Positions 37,566-49,069 of a DNA stretch of 64,000 nt are shown in pieces. The notes under the pieces were generated by a model. The model worked only from the letters and a program-made list of their open reading frames with translations, was not told the origin of the DNA and searched no databases. Made by a program: the position numbers and the translations under genes. Source of the DNA: Oopsacas minuta (taxonomy: Eukaryota; Porifera; Hexactinellida; Lyssacinosida; Leucopsacidae); assembly GCA_024704765.1 (NCBI GenBank), contig JAKMXF010000295.1:124001-188000 (forward strand). Reading direction: 5' to 3'. Position 1 is the first letter of the stretch, and every line of letters begins with the position of its first letter.

Positions 37566-37724
37566 ATTAAAATAAGTAGCGATAGCGAAGAGCCTCCCCT
37601 GACTAGATTATTTACGCACCCCCCAGGTATAAATGGTTCTCTCCGAATATGTACCCCATTTATCCCCCCTCTTGCGTTCATCCTCCCACTTCGGTTTGCC
37701 ATCCCCCTGGTTGAGAAGCATTCT

Positions 37725-38137
37725 CGGGTAACTGAAAAAACATTATGACAAAAAAATAAGGTCGTTAAGATTTTTTCACTTTCTTATACAGAATCTTATG
37801 AAGAATCCGAATATACGCTCCAAAAAATTTTCCTACCATTAAAATCTTTTTACACATTATACAAAAATTTATGAAATCAATAAAATTCTGGCTACAATAT
37901 AATTAACATATCCGCATTTTTAATATATTATCGTAATTCTTCGCCGATATACTTCTTTCTAGAATTCAATTTAATTACTAGTTACCTAATAGAATTGATG
38001 TTTTTAACGAATTCCTATCCAAAATGTCATTACCATGGCAACAAAATGAAACGTAGGAATTTACGCAATAGTTTTCAATCTAGCTAAGTAGTACTTGTAT
38101 GATATTACATTTAGGATATATACGTGTAATTATTGAT
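37725..38137 (+). repeat. Left 413-bp terminal inverted repeat of element X
   Basis: Starts CGGGTAACTGAAAAAACATT and pairs with 40224-40636 in reverse complement over 413 bp with only scattered differences (roughly 95% identical by eye). It ends just before the gene's ATG at 38155. Confidence 0.9.
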
Positions 38138-38154
38138 TAATTCAGTTAAAGCAA

Positions 38155-40068
38155 ATGAGTGAAGAAACGAAACATGAACATGCAAAAATTAGAATTTGTC
38201 CTTGGTGTTGTTCGAAAGTTGGCAAAATTGTTTTGAGGAATAATCACCTAAAGGACACTAAGTTAGGTGAATTATACAACCAATATTTGGAACCAATCAA
38301 TATTTTAGAAGATAATCACCCTTACATCGTGTGTAATACTTGTAAGCTCTACTTGTTTACTCAGTCCTCAGGGGATACGACGAGGAAAACACCTGCACGA
38401 TATGATTGGCCCTTAATTCATAACACGCGCTTAAACACCTGCCGCATTGGGAACTTATGTTCAATGTGTACCGAGAGTTCAAGGTTCGGTCGCAAGAATC
38501 AAGCTTCATCTTCGATAATCCATATAAAGCCAGGAAGACCAACAATCAATTCACCTCAAAAGACAATCAGGATATGTAACAAATGTGCGAATCGTGTTAG
38601 TCCTGGAGTTAGTCATATCTGTTTGAAAAAGACATTGATTACCAACGCACATAATATGTTGGAACACCATAACGCTATTGATGCATTCGTTGGTGATAAT
38701 GTATACCAAAGATTACATGAATGTAGCCACAACAAATATTCAATTCAGTTGCCTAAAACTTCAGGTGGGAATTCGTTTCATCTCTCTGTCTCCTCTTCCA
38801 GTACTGACGAACGTCCAGCTAAATTATCATAAATGGACTTCTCTCACATCGCGAATTTGAAGTGTTCAGGAATGTCATTGTCTAAAAACAGTTAAAGGTA
38901 GTAACTCGAATTATTAGAGATGTTGGAGTACCATGTCCATCAATGGATAGCTACTATAGAGAACGACATTGTTGTGCGACGAAATATTCGAATGCATCCA
39001 GGTTGAGCTGGACTATGGTAAAGAGAGATACAAGTCAGAATATAGGAACTCAGGGATAGTGAGAGGTTGCAATATCGATGCCCTGATTGAAAAGATCTTT
39101 AATATCAGCGGAGAAATATATCGGTACTTGATCTTCATTTCAAGCTTGGATTAGACTTTGGTCGTGGTTTTAATAAACTACTTATGTGTGTACAGAATAA
39201 TAATTCTGTTGATAACCTGGTTTATCTATGGGTTACGAGTGCCCCAGAGTGTATTATAACTTCTCCGTTATGCTTCAAGATGACCAGATAAAACGGCTGA
39301 TGGAAGAATACAACGTTTGATTTGCAGTAGATTTGAAAGCTGCAATTTATTGCCTGGGAATAATGAACGGACGTCACCCTTGTATATGGTGTACTTGGGC
39401 AATAAAAGGGGTTTAGATAGTGTTCAATGGGAAGAACGATTATCTGCTCACCATCAAGAGATGTTTCAAAAGTTTCAAGATATGTATCAGGGAGATTCTA
39501 AGAATCATGCAATTGACTGCGATGGTATTGAGGATCGCCAAGCAGTAAATGTATGGCTGGTAGATTTCATGCTAATGTTTAATCTTCCCGAGTTACATCT
39601 GTTTCTGGGATAGGACAGAAGTTATACGATGCCATCCTCATCACAATGTCTGATGACGAAAAAGAACACCATAAATCAATCCTAAAAAAACTGAGTATTC
39701 ATAGAAGTACTTACCATGGAGGGGCATTTGAAGGTAATGCAATGAGGATAATCACAAAGGAGGTATTGGAACTCGGGTTTCCATAGAGGAATTCGTCTTA
39801 TATCGCGCTTGTAAAATTCAGAGATGTTGTTGATTCAGGCTTCGGGAAACACATAAAGGGAGATTTCAAAATGGCAGTAAATCAGTTTGAACAATCATTT
39901 AAACAATCAGGACTTTCGTGCTCTATAAAAGTTCATGTTCTATGTAGGCATCTAATTCCGTTTATCACGAATTATCTTCCAGATGGAATGGGTTTGGGAT
40001 CAGTTTCAGAACAAGCATTTGAATCTGCCCATTCTAGATTTCTTAGAGTTTGGGAGGCAAATATATAA
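38155..40068 (+). pseudogene. Element X transposase-like gene, broken
   Basis: The ATG at 38155 opens 225 codons with paired zinc-binding motifs: CPWC-C near residue 16, CNTC near 61, CSMC near 98 and CNKC with SHIC near 142-155. The remainder continues in changing frames: LPGNNERTSPLYMVYLG and WEERLSAHHQEMFQKFQDMY (39317-39613), YHGGAFEGNAMR near 39720, and SIKVHVLCRHLIPF followed by GLGSVSEQAFESAHSRFLR (39871-40068). In intact relatives that I recall, an IDGGGGFLK block precedes the D region. Here 38830-39300 is scrambled by stops, so that block is not legible. The C-terminal SEQ-x2-E-x2-H block probably holds the catalytic Glu of a DDE fold; this is inference. The protein is truncated by multiple stops. 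Confidence 0.75.
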
Positions 40069-40223
40069 ATGCCAAGAGGAAAATGAAAAATTTCCAGAGT
40101 GCTTATTAAACATAGTATCAGAGGTAAACTTCGTCAATTTCATAAATAAATCATAGTATGGTAAGCAAGGTCATGTTCTACATTATATTAGAAATAAAAA
40201 TAATTGGTTAATTATGGTTAGGC

Positions 40224-40636
40224 ATCAATAATTACACGTATATATCCTATATATAATAACATACAAGTACTACTTAGCTAGATTGAAAACTATTGCGTAA
40301 ATTCCTACGTTTCATTTTGTTGCCATGGTAATGACATTTTGGATAGGAATTCGTTAAAAACATCAATTCTATTAGGTAACTAGTAATTAAATTGAATTCT
40401 AGAAAGAAGTATATCAGCGAAGAATCACGATAATATATTAAAGATGGGGATATGTTAAAATTATTTGTGGCCAGAATTTTTTTGATTTCATAAATTTTTG
40501 TATAATGTGTAAAAAGTTTTAATGGTAGGAAAATTTTTTGGAGCGTATATTCGGATTCCTCATAAAATTCTGTATAAGAGAGTGAAAAAATCTTAACGAC
40601 CTTATTTTTTTGTCATAATGTTTTTTCAGTTACCCG
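40224..40636 (-). repeat. Right 413-bp terminal inverted repeat of element X
   Basis: Reverse-complement partner of 37725-38137, ending GTTACCCG at 40636. Confidence 0.9.
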
Positions 40637-40743
40637 TGCACTGCTATAAGGTATGTCATGGAAGAGCAAACCATTGTGAATACTTCCTGATAATGGTTGT
40701 ATATGAATTGTGTTTAGGTTCTGAACTTTGGAGCCACCCTGTA

Positions 40744-41385
40744 TCTGATATATAACAGTATGTAGGCCTTTTTACTACTGTCTTCCTGTAAATTCCACTT
40801 GTCAACAAATTTAACTTTTATTTCTCATCAAGTGTGAAATTTATTTTCTTCTGACCAATTTCTGTATTAATTCCGAATCTGATGTCCGATTTTCTTTATT
40901 ACGTTACAATCTCACAATATCTGACTTGCAAAATGTCCAAATTGTAATGTCTGATATATTTTTTCTGTTTTGGTGAGTAGTGATCAAGAAATTACAAATA
41001 TTTGATAGCAATATGGTATTTGTGACACATACTTTTTGGAGAAATCTCTGTATAACTGAAACTAAATTTATGGATGGAAATCAAATAATAAGTATAATAG
41101 TGAATATATATAATGCAAAATATGAATTATTGGGTGTTATTTACCAGTGCCAGTTGTACATATCTCCTTTAGATTTAGTGAGACATAATTAGACTAAGGT
41201 CGATAATACATTGAGGTTTGAGATATCACAATGATACTCAGGAAATTCATTTCTAAATTAGCAATTTTCCTATTTTTCATAATGAATTTAATAAATTGTG
41301 AAGTCCTGTAGTATACTTATTGGACTACATATTCGGAATCAGCAGATCAAACTTGATACAAAACATTAGATAATATATCTGATGA
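40744..41385. other. AT-rich spacer
   Basis: No gene supported between the maT target site and the CACTA-like element. Confidence 0.4.
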
Positions 41386-41388
41386 TTA

Positions 41389-43701
41389 CACAGCCCTGCG
41401 GAGAAAAAAATTTATTTGCAGATAGTTGTTGCAAAACATTTTCTAATCCATATTTTAATGCTGATTTTGAAAATGTTGTAAAATATACGTACCACGTCTA
41501 GTTTTTTTGCAAAATTATTTTTAAATAGTGGTATATTTATCGATGAATGCATGATACCTCTACAAGTAAATAGTGAAAATCTGCCATTTATAAATTTTTA
41601 CTAAGAATTACAATAAAATTTTATTGATAATATAATCTTAGTTAATAAATAAATTTGAATATATTAGTCTGTATCAGGAGTATATTTCCGTTTTTTTGAC
41701 ATTCTAGCATGAATAACATTAATACAATCTCTCTTGAGGCACCAGCAGTAATCAGCCATCAAATGAATGTCCCACCTCCCCTGATATCGTGTTTCCATTG
41801 TTTCTATGTCTTGGTGGAATCGTTCACCTTGCTCCTCGGAAACAGCTCCAAGATTCTCTGGAAAATAGTCAATATGAATGTGAAGAAAGTGAACTTTTAC
41901 ACTCATATTGCAGCCGAGATTCTTGTAAGATTCAATCAACTCACTCACAAGTATTTTATAATTAGGAGATTTCGTATTTCCCAAGAAGTTTTTCATGACA
42001 TCTACAAATGCATTCCATGCACATTTTTCTTTGCATATCATAGAATTTGAAAAATTATCATCTCGAACAAGTTGTCTTATCTGAGGACCGTCGAATATAC
42101 CGGCTTTTCTTTTTCCATCACTTAGGTAGTAAAATTTCTCGGTAATATATTTGAAACAATTTCCTTCTTTATCTAATGCCCTTACAAACTGTTTCATCAA
42201 TCCTAATTTAATATGAAGTGGTGGAAGCAAAATCTTGAGGATCCACTAGGGCTCGTGAACAATGTTCTTATCTCCAACACCAAGATTGGTTCTAGCTGGC
42301 CAGCTCTGTCTAGAATAGTGTTCGCTCTTTGCACGACTGTCCCATAAGCATAAAAAACAAGGGTATTTTGTATATCCTGATTGCTGTCCCAAAAGAATGC
42401 ATATGATTTTTAAGTCACCACAGATTACCCAATTGTGCTGGTTATAATTAATTTTATGAAGCACAATTTTCATGCTATCATATCGTTCCTTTAAACTTAC
42501 TGAATGTCCAATTGGTATGGAACTAAATTTGTTGCCATTATGAAGTAGAACACATTTCAAACTTTGTTTTGAACTATCAATAAAGAGTCTCCAATCATTA
42601 GGTACATACGGACATCCAAGAGCATTAACTAGCGGTGAAACATCATGACAAAACACAAATCCGTCTTCCATTATGAAATATTTCAAAAATTCGATCTCTC
42701 TGTTCCTATATGAGTAAAATTTTGTTTCTGGGAAAAGCAAGTTTTTTTCTTTTAGCCTAGAACCTAACAACTCCGCAGATTCTTTAGGTAAATCTAAATC
42801 ACGTGCCAAATCATTTAATTCAGACTGATTAAATAACTGTGGAGAATTAGAACGAGATAATACACACGGAATAAAATCCTCATCTTCTCTAATTAATGAA
42901 TCTCTAGTTTCACAATCATCAATTTCCGAGATAACATCCAAATTAGTAAATTTTGGAACAGGTACATCAATAGAATGGGGAACGGGTCGTATTGCTGAAT
43001 GTAAATTTGGATACTTGATCAATGACTTAGTTTTAGCATTGAATCCTGAAATATTCGCCATACTAAAGTAACAATCGCTAATGTGATTTTGTGGCTCTCT
43101 CCATATCATTGGAATTCCTAAACTTAAACTCTTTCTGATTCCTTTTGTCCATTGTCTCAAATTTTCTACACAAGATCGGCACACTGTATGTGGAGCCCAT
43201 GTTTTGTCTTGATCACCTAATCTCATTCCAAAATATTCTAAATATGCTTTTTTAACAAATCCTGTTATTACCGTAGTTTGTTTAGAAGTAATAAAACTCC
43301 CACAAATATAACAAAAGACGTCTGGATCATTACTGCACCTTCTCCGATAAGCCATATGATAATAAAATATCAAAATAGTAGACTATAGTACAATAAAGCT
43401 GTATATAACAAAAATAAAATAAAACAAATTATGTAGAAAAGAATGGAGTTAAAGAGACTAATTAGAAAATACAATTAAGCACGCATCTGTTTATTTCAAA
43501 AGACAAAAATTCACACATGTATCAAATATAATCATTAATTCTAGGGAAGTGTACTTAAAAAAATCGACTTACATTAAAATGACATTAGAGTAAAAACGAG
43601 ATGTGATAGGGGAATTCTGATGACAGATTGGGAATCAGTATACTCAAGTTAACTAAAAACAACCCATGGATAATAATCAGCAAATTTGACGCAGGGCAGT
43701 G
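41389..43701. mobile_element. CACTA-like transposon, copy 2 (minus orientation)
   Basis: The ends read inward CACAGCCCTGCGGAG (41389) and CACTGCCCTGCGTCAA (from 43701). The 3-bp target duplication TTA lies at 41386-41388 and 43702-43704. It is almost identical to copy 3 at 59876-62167, which has a different 3-bp duplication (TAG). Independent duplications on both copies fix the element boundaries. CAC(T/A)G termini with 3-bp duplications fit the CACTA/EnSpm group. The single gene is on the minus strand. Confidence 0.88.
41664..43355 (-). pseudogene. CACTA-like element protein, one in-frame stop
   Basis: The ATG at 43355 opens MAYRRRCSNDPDVFC. About 560 residues are readable in one frame with a single TAG near 42247. 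N-terminal zinc-binding region: FCYICGSF, then APHTVCRSCVENLRQW. Middle: MIWREPQNHISDCYFSM and NDWRLFIDSSKQSLKCVLLH. A likely catalytic stretch is WVICGDLKIICILLGQQSGY followed by YPCFLCLWDS (CxxC). The C-terminal block is VKVHFLHIHIDYF, ENLGAVSEEQGERFHQDIE and YQGRWDIHLMADYCW. Against copy 3, small deletions totalling 3 bp around 42236-42250 create the stop but keep the downstream frame. The protein family is common and uncharacterised in arthropods as I remember it. The GDLK Asp and SEEQ Glu are proposed catalytic residues, not proven. Confidence 0.85.
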
Positions 43702-43704
43702 TTA

Positions 43705-45640
43705 TTCACTGTTGACTTGTGTTATTTTTCGGGAGGGCGTCGATTCGAATATTTATTTGGCGACAAGTTATGTCTTATCTATCTCCCTAAATTGTTGGAT
43801 GAGTCAAGTATTTCGCCTAACCCAAAACTCGAAATTTGGGTATGGGAGTCGGAATCTTTCTCTTCAATTATTTTCATTGAAAATTTTAATAGGCACCATA
43901 GATGTATCGCTTGGTCCACTTATTCCTCTCATAGCAGGATAATCTATAGATGCTGCAACATATACCTTATGGGAGTACCCGCTTTTAGCCTGACCACATA
44001 TTAATCGGTGCGATTTAACTGGATTTGTGGTGAGGTCAGGAGTCTATGAGGGGTTTATTGTACCAAATTTGGTTTATATTAGCCTTAAAATTCGCAGTTA
44101 TGAATTTACCACTCATTGGACAATACAACAATTAAGATATTTAAAATTTTCTACAATATACTCAAATTTCAAAATTTCGAATGCTTCCATAGTCCAATAT
44201 AAAGTTGAACTCGGATAAGACGTACCGCCACGGGAAACCAATATTAGTAAGTATTTCCGATCTTAGTCTTGTTCCTAGATATTCAAGAAAACCTGAGGGC
44301 CAATTTTGAAAAATGTACATACCGAACTAGTTCTACTTGATCTTTTGTACTATATCATATAGTCCAATGGAATTTATTTTCATTCTTGATAAAGAAAATT
44401 TTACAAATTTGTGTTTTCTATATTAGTTTCAGTTTCTCACGTCCTGTAACATTTAGCTGGTATCTATATATTTCTTATATGTAAGTGTGCATCATTTTAC
44501 CATTCCTTGCATTTCAGTTTATCAATTCTTTACAAAAAGACTATTTGTATGCCAGTATATAAAAACTGAGCAATCATGACAAAAATTCTTATTATCAAGC
44601 AAAAGATTAGGACTTACGTTAACCGAGTATTCATAATGATCCCGTTTAATCCAACACTTATGTATATATGCAAGTGCAATATTCTCATTGGCCATTAACT
44701 CTACCTATTTTGTTTATGGAAATCTGATAAACAGTTACTGTTGTACGAATGGTAGTCTCATGTTTAAACTATAAACTTTAACGGCAACACAAATATTACA
44801 ATTCAGTAGGATTTTATTGCTACAAACGGTGAAAATTTATTCACCTCTTCCGGAGTTAGTATTAAATGGTATAATACTAATTGGATATCTATTATAAGGA
44901 AATGATATTGTGAAAACATTTTTCGGCTTATTCGGAAATTCATATTAACTATGTTCATGTTAAGACGGTTCTACAGTTCTATTGTAAGTTGTTTACAATA
45001 TAATTATTAGAACCAGCATATTCCACCAGTCTACAATGAACCATAATGCTCCAGTAAGGGCAGTTCATTTTCAGCAGAATGTGAAGACTCCTGAATTAAG
45101 AATATATACCTGTTTCACGAAACAATCAGCATAAGAAGTGAACATACATGTCTTTGAACAGTTTGTTCTGGCACTAGAGTTTTTGGCAAAGCAGTCCTTA
45201 TCTTTCAGGAGTCATCGTGTAGACAAACTGGACTTTACAAGATATGATACCAACAGAGGAAACTTCATATATAAACACCATTTTTTCATATAAACAGACA
45301 TACTGATTATCATCTTTTATGCTTGCCTAATGTATGCGAATCCGTCAAGAGCTTCAGGAGCACAAATTGCTTTTAGTAAAATTCTTATGAAAGCACAGAT
45401 GCACATTTCAACTAGTTGATTCTTTTTGTTTGCCTCAGTTTTGTAGATTTATCTTCAGGGCAACAACCTCGCATTAAGGAATCTTTTTTACATTTGGACT
45501 GAACTATGGCCCTTACTATGACTATCATAAGGAATTGGATAAATCTCTATATTTTCGTATATCTAAACTCAACAAACATCAGAAACAAAGCTTAAGATAC
45601 TGCTGCTGTAATGTTTTCTGAGATAGCAGCCGTGCACAAA
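43705..45640. other. AT-rich stretch with one short motif
   Basis: No supported gene; the 104-codon frame at 43628 runs out of the transposon end and has no known motif. At 44213-44226 GGATAAGACGTACC recurs as part of the hairpin at 54676, so it may be a solo fragment of the same repeat. Confidence 0.4.
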
Positions 45641-45657
45641 TTTATGATTTTTTTCGT

Positions 45658-45850
45658 TTGTTATGTTCCTCCGACTGCTTCCATCACTGTCTCAACCTAT
45701 CTGTTGAAGCAGCATGCAACTGTCAAGTGCTTAAGAATTTATTTGGCCTAATGAATGATTCATATATGTTCCTTGATAACAGTCACAAGCGTCATAGGCT
45801 GTTTGAGTTGGTTATGACGGTCTATCTACCTTTATCTTCTCGTAATAGGA
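45658..45850 (+). pseudogene. hAT remnant (DUF4371/THAP12-like)
   Basis: The frame reads CFHHCLNLSVEAACNCQVL and then KNLFGLMNDSYMFLDNSHKR. This resembles the CSAHSLNL-x-VxAA...FFG-x-QxLYxFFSSSxxRW block of TTF/DUF4371 hAT transposases. The Ser/Trp of the usual SxxRW is replaced. The rest of the 111-codon frame shows no clear match, so only this block is claimed. Confidence 0.6.
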
Positions 45851-46591
45851 TTCCAGGGCTGTTTAACAACGATGGGTGGATCGGCCCACCTGCAGGAGGC
45901 GTCCTTAAAGATTTATTAAGTATTTGTTACATTCCTGAAGCTATAATTGTTCATCATGAATACACAGGTAAATCATCCTGTGCTCTAAGTTAGTATTGGG
46001 ATAGGAAACAAGATTAATCATGAATTCTCAATTTTTAGGCTGAATTATTTCAGGCCGATTTATTGATCAAAGTTATTTATCAATATGTATACAGAGTTCA
46101 ATTCAGCATGTGGTACTTCATAAAATGTTATGAATTAGAAATATTTACTACAATTATCAACGAGAATTATATTAATCGAAAAATACCTTTCATCCGAATG
46201 GGTAGATCAAATACATTCAGGATAGTACATTTAGCGCCATTGGGTAGGTCTAGATATTATTGAGAATGAACCTGGAAATATTATATGCAAAGTTGTTGAT
46301 CATTAAACTCAGAATAATTTGCATTGTAAGATCGGGGATATTTAATTGCTGGTCAAAGAGCTGAATTATGTAAAAGAATAGACGTCTAGCATCGCAGAGC
46401 GTCACAAAATACTTTGGAAGAAGTTTTCTAAGATTTTCTCATAAAATTTTTATATTTCAAAAACAAAGAATTGTGATGTGGTATCGGAAAATTATACAGA
46501 TGTTCGAAATATATTCATATACTTTCTACAATGAATTCAACATAAGTATCAAATCTTTATGCATTTTTGTAGTTTTCAATGAGTATTTATC

Positions 46592-47150
46592 TTAGGTATT
46601 GATGGAACGACCATCCGAGGCTATTACGATCCTCGAATTCCTGCCCACATAGGTGATCTTTATGTCATCTATATAGGCTAAAGTCACTGGGGCTAAGTCT
46701 GGTAAATATAGCGGATATGCAACATCTGCGATCCCATATCCAATATACTTCCCTTTCGGGTGGTAATTTATGTGATCTTGCGGTATAGTGAAGTATTTTG
46801 GATGACAAGTTCCACTCTTTCGATCTCGCTTGGCATGAAAGTTTTCTACTTCTGGTAACACAGCTGTAGTGCTAAAGATTTCCTATAAAAGTCTCCTTTT
46901 GGGCAAAGGTATTTGAGATACAGGCCCTAACGCATCGAAAATTATGAGGTGGACAACCTTTTCATCCCGAATATCGGACGCAGTGATTACAGGTGGTATT
47001 TCTCCTTTGCCTAGCGATAACTTCGCATGTTTCTTCCTTGTTGGTATATTGATTTGAAACCATTTTCATCTCCTGTTACAATTCATTTAACGCCTTGCCT
47101 CATATCCCCAATAAATTTCCATGTTGCCATGTTACTTGTTTTCATTGTAC
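46592..47150 (-). pseudogene. Mariner-type transposase relic
   Basis: On the minus strand an upstream segment near 47085-47040 reads IVTGDENGFKSI, like the mariner first-Asp motif (CDE-x-W). The lower segment (46861-46592) contains YLPDLAPVTLAYIDDIK, recalling YSPDLAP-x-D-x-FLF, although the third Asp position is lost. Spacing and order fit one degraded mariner, but several frames must be crossed and no ends were found. Confidence 0.5.
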
Positions 47151-47215
47151 AGTTTGCTTCATCGATGAGTAGGGTAATCTCCTGCCGACTTGAACCTTCT
47201 TCATTTGTTGTTTAG

Positions 47216-49065
47216 TTGTTATAATAGTATTTATCTTGCAGAGTTCCAGGTGAGACATTTAGCATGGGAATGCATATCTTTTATGAAGATTAGGGACGTA
47301 TCAATTAATATCTATATTCATTTGGAATGCAATTTATGCGACATAGATCAAGCAACTTACACGGATAAATACATAGCAATTGGAACATGTCCTAAAGTGG
47401 TTCCAATCTTTATTTTTATCTAACATGTGTGATGGTGTTAATAACCCTAAATAGACATTTATTTACTGAGATCGCATTTTTTGCACAATTTATATGCTAC
47501 AGGTTTATTATTTTTGTTTTGATAATAACGCCTCTTTCTAGTACACTGAGGTTCTCTGGATACCTAGTCCCTACTCACAAATTTATTATGCCACCTCTGG
47601 TTTCATTGTAATTATTCTTGAGTTGGTTTTAAATTTCTAACAAATTGGACTTAATTTAAACTCAATTATTGATTTTACATTACAACATTGTTTAATCATC
47701 ATATTTACTAATCAGGCAAAAATTTCTAGATACTCTAAAACCATGCTGGCGTACCCCTGAAAAGGCCTTCCTGTACCTTAGGTATATTGTCCCTGTTTAG
47801 TCATCTTCCTCATTATTTGACTTCCACTGAAATATGGCAAATTTTTTATTGAGTTTTTCTCTAGTTTCCTATTAAGAACAATCGATTATATTTTCTCAAT
47901 GAAATTACTTTCATTTTGAGCTTTTTCATATTCAGGATCCTTTCAATTCCTTTCATATTTATCCGTTTTTCTAATAATTATCAAATATCTATTCTAAAGA
48001 TCTTCTCCAAAGTTCCAGATGTATGCTTTTACTTTTCCTTTCTTATTGTTTTATTTCAAATCTTGTGGCTATACAGGGTTGTTGTTCGCTTCTTTCAGAA
48101 ACTCAGAGAGTGATATTTTATCTACTTTCACATTTGTTATTCAAAAATAATTGAATTAATCAATTCCTTTCATGTATTTTATATAGTCTTATTTATATTT
48201 TACGTTTGGGATTCTCCATTTATGATAGAGTTCACTCTATTGCTGTTTTATCTTTTTGATTATATATGGATTTTCAAGGCCTCATCCTCGCTACCCTTAG
48301 TGCGGCGAGCGCAGTACAACTTTATAGTGTAGTACAGCTTTGTTATTGAATTCTCTGCTATACCACTCTATCTGAATGAAATATAAAATTCGATATTTTG
48401 TCATGGGTCTGTGTTAAGAATCTCACCATAAGTCCAAAACTGGATACCCACTCTATGAACAGTATCTTATGTATAGGTTGTCTACGTTGATTGATAATCG
48501 GTCACTAAAACAGTACTTTTCAACCTTTGACATACTGCCCCACATCCTTCAAATTCCCCTTTTCAAGACACACCTGTATTTTCTCACTTGGACTTATGTT
48601 CAACAACGGTGTAAAATTTTCACAGTGTTATACCAAATATACTCCTCTACCAAAGTAAGCGTACACCAAAAAATCCCATTTAAAATAATATTATTTTTCT
48701 TGTAATATTCTCAGTTGTGAGTTTCAATCTTAGTGTCACAAAAACTACTTCTACAAGAAATGTGGAGAAGTTAATGAATCATAACACTTCGGCAAAATTT
48801 TTACCATTTAACGTTTGTCATGTTTTAAGATTGTTTCTCACTAATTTGTACCCAAAGATTCCGAATATCTAATGTAATTTGTACAAAATCTTTTGTTTCA
48901 AGGATATGTGTTAGTTAAATATTTTCAATATTATTTAAGAGTTCTCATTCTCTAAGTTATATTTTATTTAATAAGATGTGTAAATTGTAACTTAAGCTTA
49001 TTTTAATTAAATATTCACTGTTTATTTATTGATAAAGTAAATACAATGCCTACAAGAAGTTTATT
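47216..49065. other. AT-rich stretch without a gene
   Basis: Only chance frames rich in Phe, Ile and Leu, as expected from AT-rich DNA. GGCGTACCCCTGAAAAGG near 47749 faintly recalls the hAT-A end. Confidence 0.4.
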
Positions 49066-49069
49066 TTTT

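Larger units (their letters stand above)
37725..40636. mobile_element. Element X: DNA transposon with 413-bp inverted repeats
   Basis: Two long near-identical inverted repeats bracket a 2.1-kb interior with one decayed plus-strand gene. It is inserted in the last bases of hAT-1. The flanks (GAAGCA then TTCT on the left; TGCACTG on the right) suggest a GCA duplication with a few extra bases, but the target duplication is not clean. The encoded protein belongs to a widespread invertebrate family of zinc-finger, transposase-like proteins. I cannot assign it to a named superfamily. Confidence 0.85.
34212..40643. mobile_element. hAT-1 element inserted in the maT, itself twice interrupted
   Basis: The left end reads CAGTGGTTCTCAGCC at 34212. 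The right end survives as GGTTGAGAAGCA (37709-37720) and CTG (40641-40643), split by element X; joined and read inward they give a matching CAGTGCTTCTCAACC. The 8-bp flanks are CTATAAAG (34204-34211) and CTATAAGG (40644-40651), seven of eight identical. Without its two inserts it is only about 1.2 kb, so it was already internally deleted. A minus-strand transposase fragment is at 36713-37565. Confidence 0.85.
33004..40741. mobile_element. maT (Tc1/mariner, DD37D) element, outer shell of a nest
   Basis: The left end reads CAGGGTGGCTCTAAAGTTCT. The right end, inward from 40741, reads CAGGGTGGCTCCAAAGTTCA. TA flanks both (33002-33003 and 40742-40743). Between them a hAT of 6.4 kb is inserted at 34204-34211. 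Removing it leaves about 1.3 kb, a normal mariner-family length. A second, truncated copy of the same left end is at 49914-50155. The transposase is on the minus strand. Confidence 0.92.

Noticed and set aside
43628-43942. 104-codon frame at the end of CACTA-like copy 2
   Set aside because: It begins inside the transposon terminus and runs into unrelated flank; the counterpart at copy 3 does not continue it.
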